Assembly (NCBI GenBank): GCA_947303255.1
Contig: CAMYXL010000005.1
Span: forward strand, 1-64,000
DNA length: 64,000 nt
Reading direction: 5' to 3'
Origin: an uncultured Clostridia bacterium
GTDB lineage: Bacteria; Bacillota; Clostridia; Saccharofermentanales; Saccharofermentanaceae
Shown: in pieces, positions 7,441 through 15,123 of the stretch
Numbering within the stretch: the stretch's first letter is position 1
Layout: each line of letters begins with the position of its first letter
Notes under the pieces: model-generated
Seen by the model: only the letters and a program-made list of their open reading frames with translations
What the model was told of the DNA's origin: nothing
Database searches by the model: none
Position numbers and translations under genes: made by a program

Positions 7441-8802
7441 TTAACATGAACCTGATCTGAGCTGACAGATCTGATCTGCTTTGGCAGAGATCCCGCGTAT
7501 CTTCTTGCAGCGCGGACTGTTCCAGATATTCTTCCACTTATCAGTAAGGATGTTTCCCAGAGGATCATCAGACAGCCAGCTTTGGCATGGAACCACGTTA
7601 CCTGCCGGAGTGATCGCCATGTTGCTAAGGCACGCTCCGCAGGAAGGAATATCCAATCCCATTTCCCTGAGACGGTCCTGACTTATGAGACCCGGCGATG
7701 TGAAGTTTATCTCCATGTCGTGTGAATATGCGTACTCGACGGCTTCACGCAGAGACTTATAAAGCTCTTCTCCTTCTATCCTCAGTTCTTCAGATCTTTC
7801 GGTCTTGGCATTACCCGTAAGTATCAGGCCTGAACAGGTAACGTATGTGATACCCAGATCATGGAGAAATTCCAAAGTCTTTTTATAATCCTTATTAAGT
7901 TCGCAGATAGGCGTATTTACGCTCATGTCGATACCTGCGCTCTTGGCGTTTCTTATTCCTGCCAAAGTCTTTTGGTAATTCGGAGCGCCGACCAGTCTGT
8001 TATGGATGTCCTCGTCATACGAATAGAATGTCACCTGAAGGTTATCAAGTTCCGCCTCGCGTAAACGACGGCAATAATCTTCGGTTAGATTTACTCCGTT
8101 GGTGTTAAGTCTTGTTATGAACCAGCGTGCTTCCTTGATGAGTTCCGGAACATCGTCTCTCATCGTAGGCTCACCGCCTGTGAACGTGACCTGAGACACT
8201 TTCTCTTTGCGGAGTTTCTTTATGATCGTTTTCCACTCGTCGGTAGTAAGTTCTTTTTCTTCTGCCAGTTTCTGGTCTGCAGCATAGCAGTGAACGCACT
8301 TCTGGTTGCAGTGCCATTTTCCGTCCTTTGTCATGGCAGATACCATCAGATCCATCCTGTGTGGCGCAGTCATGAAGCGGGCATATTCACCGAGTGTCAG
8401 TGTATCGCTCGGATATTCAACAGGTTCACCTTTTGCCACCGCCTCGAAAAGTCCGATATAGTTATAGAGATCTTCTTTGAGTATCTCATCTTTTACGTGT
8501 GGGAAGACCTTCTTTACTCCGCGGAAAGTCTTGTTGATTATATCTTCCAGATCCTTGTCGCTCATCGCTTCAGATCCGAATTCATTGACGTTCTTTACGT
8601 ACTCGGTAAGAAGGATCGCTCCCGATTCGTTTATCGGGATGATCTCATGTCCGTTGATGATGACCACTGATTCCGTGAGTTTGAACGGAGTAAATCTCGG
8701 CGGGATCATATGCATCCTGATAGCACCCGGACCATCAGGATTCCATGTGGTGTGGACAACACCTTTCCAATTTTTAAGCTCATATAACTTCTGATTAAGC
8801 AT
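7441..8802 (-). CDS. Radical SAM/SPASM enzyme, candidate maturase of the Cys-Ala repeat protein
   Basis: The 453-aa protein has the radical SAM motif CNQKCVHC (Cys165, 169, 172), FTGGEPTMR near 207, and a C-terminal SPASM-type cluster region (CGAC...NVVPC...C...CQLRSGSC, ending on Cys453). Residues about 40-120 look like a PqqD-type peptide-recognition domain. Family knowledge: SPASM enzymes often install thioether or carbon crosslinks on peptides. The start codon overlaps the end of the upstream membrane-protein gene by 8 bp, so the two are translationally coupled. That partner carries a (Cys-Ala)7 tail, the obvious candidate substrate. The substrate link is inference. Confidence 0.9.
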   Translation of the reverse strand: MLNQKLYELKNWKGVVHTTWNPDGPGAIRMHMIPPRFTPFKLTESVVIINGHEIIPINESGAILLTEYVKNVNEFGSEAMSDKDLEDIINKTFRGVKKVFPHVKDEILKEDLYNYIGLFEAVAKGEPVEYPSDTLTLGEYARFMTAPHRMDLMVSAMTKDGKWHCNQKCVHCYAADQKLAEEKELTTDEWKTIIKKLRKEKVSQVTFTGGEPTMRDDVPELIKEARWFITRLNTNGVNLTEDYCRRLREAELDNLQVTFYSYDEDIHNRLVGAPNYQKTLAGIRNAKSAGIDMSVNTPICELNKDYKKTLEFLHDLGITYVTCSGLILTGNAKTERSEELRIEGEELYKSLREAVEYAYSHDMEINFTSPGLISQDRLREMGLDIPSCGACLSNMAITPAGNVVPCQSWLSDDPLGNILTDKWKNIWNSPRCKKIRGISAKADQICQLRSGSC

Positions 8803-9745
8803 CGTCCTTTAACCCCTTCTTCAGTATCTTACGGACTCTCATGCTGTCGACTTTGGTTCCGTAGAAATCCTTCTTGGAGCATCCGGCTCTGCCGCCTCCC
8901 GCACATGCACATGCGCACGCACAGGCACAGGCGCACGCACATCCGCCGCCTCCGTGAAATCCGTGATATCCGCCGCTTCTGTATCTGTCACCTACAAGGA
9001 CGACCCTCAAGATCAGAACAAAGACCACTACTCCGAACAATAAGATCATCTTGAAGATATTACGCAAGTCTGCGAGGTGAAATACGCTTTTTCTTTTATA
9101 TTGAAAAGCATTAGGAGAATAGCCGACTTTGATACCGGCCTTGCGTCCCGGTGACAGTGAACCTGAGACAACGTAATAATCTCCTTCCAAAGTTCCGCTA
9201 CATTTCAGTACTTTGGTCGCTTCCCATTTGATCTCATATTTGTCGACCGGGATAGAATCAAACCATCCGGCAGTGAAATCATAAACGTAGTAATTATTCC
9301 AATCTCTGGAAACACCAAACGAGAACTCATTTCGAGAACCCTTTTCATCGAACAGATTGTGCTGAACAAAAGAGAACTTGAACTTGATGATCTCATTGGC
9401 CTTGTATTCCTTCTTGAACTTTACATAGGCAAATTGACCGCCGTCATTGGAATATCTGACCTTTTTAATGTTATCCGTCAGCGCCTTGAACTTCTCTGCA
9501 TCCCTATTCGGAATGCCGATCATAACAAAGTCTACCCCGCCCTGAGCACTATCCAGGACTTTCCATTCGATCTCGTAAGTGAATTTGACGGAACCTGACT
9601 CAAGGACATGGGCAGTAATGCCGTAATACAGTATCTCGTCCTGATAGTTAAGTGCTTCTGTCTTCTGCGGCACCATAAAAAGAACCAGTACCGCCATTAG
9701 AAGCACCGTCATCATTATCTTAATGCTCGAAAAAACTCTCTTCAT
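8795..9745 (-). CDS. Signal-anchored membrane protein with a (Cys-Ala)7 tail
   Basis: The 316-aa protein has a signal peptide (1-31), a beta-rich extracellular domain resembling DUF2207 proteins, one membrane helix (231-251) and a cytosolic tail. The tail runs from a Gly/His stretch into seven Cys-Ala units (269-282), GGGRAGC (Cys289) and a basic end. The repeat codons (8900-8941) mix TGT/TGC and GCG/GCC/GCA, so the pattern is kept at protein level rather than arising from recent DNA slippage. The topology puts the cysteines in the cytosol next to the co-translated radical SAM enzyme. I infer that the tail is its substrate; metal binding is the main alternative. Confidence 0.88.
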   Translation of the reverse strand: MKRVFSSIKIMMTVLLMAVLVLFMVPQKTEALNYQDEILYYGITAHVLESGSVKFTYEIEWKVLDSAQGGVDFVMIGIPNRDAEKFKALTDNIKKVRYSNDGGQFAYVKFKKEYKANEIIKFKFSFVQHNLFDEKGSRNEFSFGVSRDWNNYYVYDFTAGWFDSIPVDKYEIKWEATKVLKCSGTLEGDYYVVSGSLSPGRKAGIKVGYSPNAFQYKRKSVFHLADLRNIFKMILLFGVVVFVLILRVVLVGDRYRSGGYHGFHGGGGCACACACACACACAGGGRAGCSKKDFYGTKVDSMRVRKILKKGLKDDA

Positions 9746-9817
9746 ACCATTTGTCCTTCCCTAATGTCCACGATAATACTACCACATTTACCGTCATTCA
9801 GACGATATATATAGTAA

Positions 9818-9845
9818 TTGACATATACGGGTACCGTGCTATAAT
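9818..9845 (+). promoter_or_regulatory. Promoter of the zinc operon
   Basis: A perfect TTGACA (9818-9823) and TATAAT (9840-9845) with a 16-bp spacer. The operator at 9845-9861 overlaps the -10 end and the predicted start of transcription. Confidence 0.8.
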
Positions 9846-9861
9846 TGGGAACGATTCCCAA
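9845..9861. promoter_or_regulatory. Operator TTGGGAA-CGA-TTCCCAA over the zinc-operon promoter
   Basis: A perfect inverted repeat with 7-bp arms and a 3-bp spacer, directly downstream of the -10 box. Its position and symmetry fit autorepression by the Fur/Zur-like protein encoded next. The sequence differs from the Bacillus Zur box I know (TCGTAAT-type), so it may be a lineage-specific site. Confidence 0.7.
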
Positions 9862-9882
9862 ATTGAGAGGAAATGCGCGCAG

Positions 9883-10302
9883 ATGACCTATCAGACAAAG
9901 CAGAAGGAAATGCTCCTGGAATATCTCAAAGCATCCGAAGGTAACCACCTTACGGCTGCTGACGTCTGCGATTATTTCAAATCCCAGGGACTTCCGATAG
10001 GTCAGTCCACCGTCTACAGAAGACTGGAATCGCTGGTCTCCGAAGGTATTATTAAGAAATATACTATCGATAATCAGGCATCCGCATGCTTCGAATATGT
10101 CGGAGAGCACAGCCATCACGAGGGTTGCTGCTACCACTTAAAGTGCGAGAAGTGCGGCAAGCTCTTCCACCTTCACTGCGAAGAGATCGAAGCCCTGGAA
10201 GACCATATCGGCAAAGAACACGAATTCTCCATCGATCCTGTAAGGACCGTTTTCTACGGAACATGCAAAGACTGCAACAAAGGAGGTCACAGCCATGACT
10301 AA
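9883..10302 (+). CDS. zur: Fur-family metalloregulator, probably Zur
   Basis: The 139-aa protein has an N-terminal winged helix (MTYQTKQKEMLLEYL...GQSTVYRRLESL) and a C-terminal metal and dimerisation domain. The latter has a His/Cys-rich stretch (HSHHEGCCYHLKCEKC) and a structural CEKC...CKDC zinc site. The ATG at 9883 is chosen because GAGAGG lies upstream and the transcript begins about 9852, which excludes earlier in-frame codons. It heads a zinc ABC uptake operon, which favours Zur over Fur or PerR, and the operator on its own promoter implies autoregulation. Confidence 0.88.
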   Translation: MTYQTKQKEMLLEYLKASEGNHLTAADVCDYFKSQGLPIGQSTVYRRLESLVSEGIIKKYTIDNQASACFEYVGEHSHHEGCCYHLKCEKCGKLFHLHCEEIEALEDHIGKEHEFSIDPVRTVFYGTCKDCNKGGHSHD

Positions 10303-10579
10303 GAAGATCCTGTGCCTTCTCATCAGCTTCGCTTTGCTGTTTTCCGTTTTATTCACGGCAGTCGAGATACACCACGACCACGACTGCTGCTGCGATCACT
10401 GTGAGATCTGCGAATGCATCGACGTCTGCATTAATCTCTTAAGTGTCACGGCAGTTGTTTTCGCCACTGTTTTCACGACGCACGCCGTCAAGATGATCAC
10501 GACAACCATAGTAAATCTCAAAGAGCAGGAACTGCCAAATCTTACTCTTGTGGACCTTAAGGTCAGACTGGATAATTGA
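10295..10579 (+). CDS. Cys/His-rich small membrane protein of the zinc operon
   Basis: The 94-aa protein overlaps the regulator gene by 8 bp and has an AAAGGAGG site. A first hydrophobic segment (about 4-22) is followed by an external metal-ligand cluster HHDHDCCCDHCEICEC (26-41), then a second hydrophobic segment (about 43-65) and a short soluble tail. The clustered His and Cys beside ZnuABC suggest a zinc-sensing or zinc-passing accessory protein (inference). Comparable short proteins occur with Fur/Znu genes in other clostridia, but no function is established that I know of. Confidence 0.8.
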   Translation: MTKKILCLLISFALLFSVLFTAVEIHHDHDCCCDHCEICECIDVCINLLSVTAVVFATVFTTHAVKMITTTIVNLKEQELPNLTLVDLKVRLDN

Positions 10580-10593
10580 TCGGTCTGTTATCT

Positions 10594-10603
10594 TTTTCGA
10601 AAA
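10594..10603. repeat. TTTTCGAAAA palindrome
   Basis: Perfect copy inside the zinc operon, 14 nt after the stop codon of the Cys/His-rich peptide gene and upstream of the ribosome site of the znuA-like gene. Confidence 0.6.
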
Positions 10604-10627
10604 CAAGAATAACGAGGTAAGACATTA

Positions 10628-11596
10628 ATGAAAAAAACAATATCAACAGTTCTTGCAATAGCACTCGCGCTGGGTTCCTTCGCAGCCTGCAGCACTGCGG
10701 CCAAAAAGGATTCCGACAAGCCGAGCATCGTTGCGACAATTTTCCCGGAATATGACTGGGTCAAGAATATAGCAGGCGACAACGCAGACATCACTTTGCT
10801 CCTTGATAAGGGCGTAGACCTCCACAGCTACCAGCCAACAACTGAGGACATCCTCACGGTTGCCACATGCGACCTGTTCATCTACGTCGGCGGCGAATCC
10901 GACGGTTGGGTCGACGATGCCCTGAAGCAGTCCCAGAACAAGGACATGAAGGTCATCAACCTCATGGAAGTCATGGGCGATTCCGCTTACGAGGAAGAGT
11001 TCAAGGAAGGCATGGAAGCCGAAGAAGAAGAGGAAGAGGAGGAAGAAGAAGGCGAAGCAGAGTACGACGAGCATGTATGGCTCTCATTGAAGAGCTCCAA
11101 GAAGTTCGTCAGAGCCATCACCGACAGCCTCAAGGAGATCGATGCGGCCAATGCAGAAACATACGAGAATAACGCAGCTTCATACATCGAGAAGCTTGAC
11201 GAACTCGATGCCAAGTATGAGGAGCTCTGTTCAGGCTCATCCGTTGACACGCTCATCTTCGCAGACAGATTCCCGTTCAGATACATGACTGAAGACTACG
11301 GTCTTGACTATTTCGCTGCTTTCATCGGCTGTTCCGCCGAGACTGAGGCGAGCTTCGAGACCATATCATTCCTCGCGCAGAAGACAGATGACTTGGGCCT
11401 CAAGTACATCTTCACGATAGATAATTCAGATCAGAAAATAGCAAATACTGTTATCTCCAACACGAGTTCAAAAGATCAGGAGATCTTAGTCCTCGACTCG
11501 ATGCAGTCAGCGGATAAGGCAGCTGCCGATTCGGGCGTGACTTATCTGGGCGTTATGGAGAGCAACTACGAAGTCTTGAAAAAGGCACTCGGATAA
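10628..11596 (+). CDS. znuA: ZnuA-like zinc-binding lipoprotein with an acidic loop
   Basis: The 322-aa cluster A-I substrate-binding protein has a lipoprotein signal (GSFAAC). It carries the usual ligand motifs DLHSYQP (His near 66) and DEHVWLS. Where ZnuA proteins normally have a His-rich loop, this one has a run of ten glutamates just before DEHVW. The usual third histidine (HxxF-type motif) is replaced within FADRFPFRYM, which may change metal affinity or selectivity. It would deliver metal to the ZnuCB transporter encoded 10 bp downstream. Zinc is inferred from the operon; manganese is the alternative. Confidence 0.88.
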   Translation: MKKTISTVLAIALALGSFAACSTAAKKDSDKPSIVATIFPEYDWVKNIAGDNADITLLLDKGVDLHSYQPTTEDILTVATCDLFIYVGGESDGWVDDALKQSQNKDMKVINLMEVMGDSAYEEEFKEGMEAEEEEEEEEEEGEAEYDEHVWLSLKSSKKFVRAITDSLKEIDAANAETYENNAASYIEKLDELDAKYEELCSGSSVDTLIFADRFPFRYMTEDYGLDYFAAFIGCSAETEASFETISFLAQKTDDLGLKYIFTIDNSDQKIANTVISNTSSKDQEILVLDSMQSADKAAADSGVTYLGVMESNYEVLKKALG

Positions 11597-11606
11597 GGAG
11601 TTAAAA

Positions 11607-12317
11607 ATGTCGCTTCTCAAAGTAAAAGACCTTACACTCGGATATGACTCGATGGTCGTTGTTAAAGACCTGAACTTCACCGTTGACCCCGGCGATTACC
11701 TTTGCATCCTGGGCGAGAACGGCGCAGGTAAGAGCACCCTCATGAAGGCTCTTATCGGTCTTCTGAAGCCTATATCCGGTTCCATCGAGAGAGGCGACGG
11801 TCTTAATCCGGGAGAACTCGGTTTTCTTCCGCAGCAGACTTTGATCCAGAAGGACTTCCCTGCATCGGTTCGCGAGATCGTCCTTTCCGGATGCTTAAGC
11901 AAGCTCGGCATGAGACCTTTCTTCTCGAAAAAGGAGAAGCAGATCGCAGATGAGAGCATGGAAAGACTCGGCATCGGCGACCTCAAGAAAAGAAGTTTCA
12001 AGGACCTGTCCGGTGGTCAGCAGCAAAGAGTACTCCTCGCGAGAGCTTTGTGCTCCACCGGTAAGCTCCTTTTACTCGATGAGCCTGTCACGGGACTTGA
12101 TCCTATGGCTCAGGCTGAGCTCTACGAACTCATTACAAAACTCAACAAAGAAGGCACTGCGATCATCATGATCACACATGATGCAGGCTCCGCAATGAAA
12201 TACGGCAGTCACATCCTCCATATCGGAGAAGAGATATTTTTCGGAAAGAAGGAAGATTATCTGGAGAGCTCTGTCGGCAGAAATTTCCTTAAGAAAGGAA
12301 GTGATGTCGAATGTTAA
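11607..12317 (+). CDS. znuC: Zinc ABC transporter ATPase
   Basis: The 236-aa ATPase has Walker A GENGAGKST, signature LSGGQQQR, Walker B LLLLDEPVTGLD and the H-loop MITHD. The length is usual for ZnuC/MntB-type subunits. An AAGGAG site lies just before the ATG, and the 3' end overlaps the permease gene by 7 bp, consistent with coupled translation. It powers zinc import with the neighbouring ZnuA and ZnuB. Confidence 0.93.
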   Translation: MSLLKVKDLTLGYDSMVVVKDLNFTVDPGDYLCILGENGAGKSTLMKALIGLLKPISGSIERGDGLNPGELGFLPQQTLIQKDFPASVREIVLSGCLSKLGMRPFFSKKEKQIADESMERLGIGDLKKRSFKDLSGGQQQRVLLARALCSTGKLLLLDEPVTGLDPMAQAELYELITKLNKEGTAIIMITHDAGSAMKYGSHILHIGEEIFFGKKEDYLESSVGRNFLKKGSDVEC

Positions 12318-13144
12318 GTAAGCTCATGATGTACTTCCAGATGCCTAATGTCAGGTACGCATTCGTCGTTGCTATCCTGATCGCACTTTGCGCTGCACTT
12401 TTGGGCGTGTCACTGGTCCTCAAGCGTTTCTCGTTCATCGGCGACGGTCTGTCCCATGTGGCTTTCGGTGCACTCGCAGTCGCGTCAGTTCTTAAGATCA
12501 CCAACAACATGGTGCTCATCCTCCCTGTTACGATAATCGCGGCAGTCATCCTTCTTCGAACAGGCAAGAATACCAAGATCAAGGGCGACTCGGCCATAGC
12601 GATGATATCGGTCGGAGCGATGGCATTCGGTTATCTGCTCCTGAACATCTTCCCTTCATCTGCTAACGTAACGGGCGATGTCTGCACCACCCTCTTCGGT
12701 TCCATATCGATCGTAACTCTTACGCAGTTTGACGTTATCATCTGCGTTGTGCTCTCGCTCATTTCCATTGCTGTTTTCGTGCTCCTTTATAACAGGATCT
12801 TCGCTGTTACTTTCGACGAGGATTTTGCTACAGCCACGGGGACACGTGCTGATATCTATAACCTCGTGATCGCGATCATCACGGCGGTCATCATCGTTCT
12901 CGCGATGAACCTCGTTGGTTCCCTTCTCATAACTGCTCTTCTCGTCTTCCCTGCTCTGTCGGCAATGAGACTTACCAAGAGCTTTAAGAAGGTCACCATC
13001 TTCGCTGCCGTTATCTCGGTAATCTGCGCAGTTACGGGTCTTCTCATCGCAATCCTTTTCGGAACGCCTGTTGGTTCCACGATCGTTGCATGCGACGCAG
13101 CCGGATTCGTGATCTGTCTTATCATAGGTAAGTTTATAAAATGA
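12311..13144 (+). CDS. znuB: Zinc ABC transporter permease
   Basis: The 277-aa integral membrane protein has about eight helices of the ABC-3 family. It carries the family patterns FIGDGLSHVAFGALAVA near the N-terminus and LVGSLLITALLVFPALSAM toward the C-terminus. It overlaps znuC by 7 bp and the next lipoprotein gene by 4 bp (ATGA). It forms the channel of the zinc importer. Confidence 0.93.
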   Translation: MLSKLMMYFQMPNVRYAFVVAILIALCAALLGVSLVLKRFSFIGDGLSHVAFGALAVASVLKITNNMVLILPVTIIAAVILLRTGKNTKIKGDSAIAMISVGAMAFGYLLLNIFPSSANVTGDVCTTLFGSISIVTLTQFDVIICVVLSLISIAVFVLLYNRIFAVTFDEDFATATGTRADIYNLVIAIITAVIIVLAMNLVGSLLITALLVFPALSAMRLTKSFKKVTIFAAVISVICAVTGLLIAILFGTPVGSTIVACDAAGFVICLIIGKFIK

Positions 13145-13656
13145 AGAAATTAATCGCATCGTTACTTTTGATATCATCGGTCTTATTCTGTTCCTGTTCT
13201 TCGCAAAAGCAGGCAGCTGACAACATGGATCAGTTCTCGCCGTCTCTTTCATCAGGACAGACATTGACCACCACAACTACCCCCGCAACATCAGACGTTT
13301 TCGTTGTAGAGGAAGATTTTATCGATCTGTCGCAGATGTCTGCGACAATGGTTTTCGCGGAACTTTACAACGTCTCCATATATCCTGACTCCTACGCAGG
13401 AAAGACATTAAAGATGAGAGGTCAGTTCACTTCCGTCTACATCGAGGAAGAAGACACCCGCTACTACGCATGCTATGTTCTGGATGAGACAGGTTGCTGC
13501 ATGCAGGGCTTCGAATTCGTCGCTGACGATCTCGCATTCCCGGATGATTATCCTGAAGAGGGCGCCTACTTTACCGTCACAGGTACCATTACTTTATACG
13601 AGAAAGACGGACAACTTTATCGTCATCTTACAAATGCCACAATAGAGCTTGAATAA
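13141..13656 (+). CDS. Lipoprotein at the end of the zinc operon
   Basis: The 171-aa protein has a lipoprotein signal (SVLFCSC), a Thr/Ser-rich linker, and a C-terminal domain of about 100 residues. That domain, with GKTLKMRGQF...YFTVTGTITLYEKDG, resembles OB-fold nucleic-acid or metal-binding folds. Translational coupling to ZnuB (4-bp overlap) ties it to zinc uptake, perhaps as an extracytoplasmic metal-binding accessory; that role is inferred. Two adjacent cysteines (GCCMQGF) are possible ligands. Confidence 0.8.
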   Translation: MKKLIASLLLISSVLFCSCSSQKQAADNMDQFSPSLSSGQTLTTTTTPATSDVFVVEEDFIDLSQMSATMVFAELYNVSIYPDSYAGKTLKMRGQFTSVYIEEEDTRYYACYVLDETGCCMQGFEFVADDLAFPDDYPEEGAYFTVTGTITLYEKDGQLYRHLTNATIELE

Positions 13657-13712
13657 TCAAATCTTTTTTATGATATACTCCAAATGAGTTTATTCACTCG
13701 GAGGAAGAGAAT

Positions 13713-13955
13713 ATGAGAGCAGAATTGGTTATGGCCTATATCATTACTGGATTACCTGTTGGCGCATACTTTTTATTCATCATCATTTCAATTGTCAGAT
13801 TTATCCAAGACGGCAAAGAAGCCAAAAAGGAAAACAGAAGTCCCCGTACGGGTATATTAGTAAGGTTCATTATTTCCATGGTCCTTTTGGCGTACGGAGT
13901 GCTGATCGGGATTTTTATGATCGGGTTCGCAACAGGTACAATGAGGTTGATGTGA
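13713..13955 (+). CDS. Small two-helix membrane protein (paralogue 1)
   Basis: The 80-aa protein has two membrane helices separated by a basic cytosolic loop (FIQDGKEAKKENRSPRTGI) and ends TMRLM. It is clearly paralogous to the gene at 15124, which shares FIIISIV, F-DG-AK, a GI-V loop and the MRLM end. GGAGGAAG precedes the ATG, and an extended -10 (TG-A-TATACT) lies at 13671-13679. It heads a four-gene set with a 46-aa ORF, a PstS-like protein and its paralogue. Function unknown. Confidence 0.8.
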   Translation: MRAELVMAYIITGLPVGAYFLFIIISIVRFIQDGKEAKKENRSPRTGILVRFIISMVLLAYGVLIGIFMIGFATGTMRLM

Positions 13956-13956
13956 C

Positions 13957-14097
13957 ATGAGCGACAAAGCATTTATCCGTATTTTCTCGATAATACTCAT
14001 TTTGGGTTTTATTGTTACGGCGGCTCATTTGTTCTATGCTTACAAAGCCTATGAGAACTCGTCGATCATTCACTTTATCTCAAAGGAGATCTGGTGA
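13957..14097 (+). CDS. 46-aa single-helix membrane protein
   Basis: A short ORF beginning MSDKAFIRIFSIILILGF with one membrane helix and an amphipathic tail ending KEIW. It starts 1 nt after the previous stop, and its TGA shares a base with the ATG of the next gene (TGATG). This chained arrangement is the main evidence that it is translated. A GAGG lies within the end of the upstream gene. Function unknown. Confidence 0.65.
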   Translation: MSDKAFIRIFSIILILGFIVTAAHLFYAYKAYENSSIIHFISKEIW

Positions 14098-15080
14098 TGA
14101 AAAGAGTATTATTTCTTATCTTTACGGTTCTTTTCTTTGTTGCCGTAAATGCAGGCATATATTTCACGATTACAAGGAAGACCGGAAACAACAACGACGG
14201 CACCACGCAGTTAAAGATGATAGATTTGGGGCGTTATCTCCCTTTCGAAGAGGAATCAGATCTTGCCCGTGTTGATTCGTCCCTTAAACTTACCGAAGAA
14301 GATGATCTTCCGGTATTGGACGGCGCCGCTGCACTGGTTCCGGTGTATGCTTCCGTAATCGATAACTGCTATCCTGAAGGATGCGTCACATATGAAGGCG
14401 GAACTTTCTCAGATGACAACACATACGGTGAGAACTTCACCTCCGACAGTAAGATGCAGTATCAGAACACCATCAGAGGTTTTGATGCCCTCGTTGAAGG
14501 AAACGTTGACCTCTTCTTCACGGCTTATCCGTCTGAAGAACAGCTCGCCTCCGCCAAGGAAAAAGGAGTTGAACTCGAGATCGTTCCGATAGGCCTCGAA
14601 TCATTCGTATTCTTTGTTAATGAAGATAATCCGGTTGATGATCTCACGGTCGATCAGATAAGAGCCATCTACCGTAACGAGATAACTAACTGGAGTGAAG
14701 TCGGCGGACCTGATTACATGATCAATCCCCTCACCCGCGTCAAGAATTCCGGAAGTCAGACAATGATGGAAAAGTTCATGCAGGGGGACATGCTGTCACA
14801 CAGAAAACTGTTATCCATCTTCGGCAAATCCATAGGTTATTCTTTCCGTTTCTATCTTACGGGAATGGTTTCCGACAATAACGTAAAGATGCTTTCCATA
14901 AACGGTGTATATCCGAATGCGGAGAACATCCGTAACGGTTCATATCCGATATCCGCGAATTTCTATGTCGTATATCGTAAGGACAATGATAATCCCAACA
15001 TCACCCGAATCGTTGACTGGCTTCTCTCGGAAGAAGGTCAAAAGATGATCGAAGGATGCGGATACGTGGGACTTTGCTGA
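14097..15080 (+). CDS. PstS-like periplasmic-binding protein, membrane anchored
   Basis: The 327-aa protein has an N-terminal signal or anchor helix without a lipobox, then a PBP-like fold. PstS hallmarks include FDALVEGNVDLFFTAYPSEEQ, the NPVDDLTVDQIRAIYRNEITNWSEVGG region and a phosphate-site-like NSGSQ. AAGGAG at 14083-14088 supports the ATG at 14097; GTG at 14094 is an alternative. No PstCAB transporter genes are adjacent, so it is an orphan that may sense or bind an oxyanion rather than import it. A distant homologue lies at 58463. Confidence 0.82.
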   Translation: MKRVLFLIFTVLFFVAVNAGIYFTITRKTGNNNDGTTQLKMIDLGRYLPFEEESDLARVDSSLKLTEEDDLPVLDGAAALVPVYASVIDNCYPEGCVTYEGGTFSDDNTYGENFTSDSKMQYQNTIRGFDALVEGNVDLFFTAYPSEEQLASAKEKGVELEIVPIGLESFVFFVNEDNPVDDLTVDQIRAIYRNEITNWSEVGGPDYMINPLTRVKNSGSQTMMEKFMQGDMLSHRKLLSIFGKSIGYSFRFYLTGMVSDNNVKMLSINGVYPNAENIRNGSYPISANFYVVYRKDNDNPNITRIVDWLLSEEGQKMIEGCGYVGLC

Positions 15081-15123
15081 ACATTAAGACATCATAGGTT
15101 ATCATAAAAAAGGAGAATGAAAA

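Noticed and set aside
7441..8802. Radical SAM gene considered as a heme-d1/PqqE or anaerobic sulfatase maturase
   Set aside because: No PQQ, heme-d1 or sulfatase genes are adjacent, whereas a Cys-repeat partner overlaps it directly.
11018..11052. GAA/GAG-rich tract considered as a slippage or phase-variation site
   Set aside because: GAA and GAG codons are mixed and the frame encodes a continuous ZnuA loop, so there is no pure repeat long enough to suggest phase variation.
14097..15080. PstS-like gene considered as part of a phosphate ABC importer
   Set aside because: No pstC, pstA, pstB or phoU genes lie nearby; the neighbours are tiny membrane proteins.
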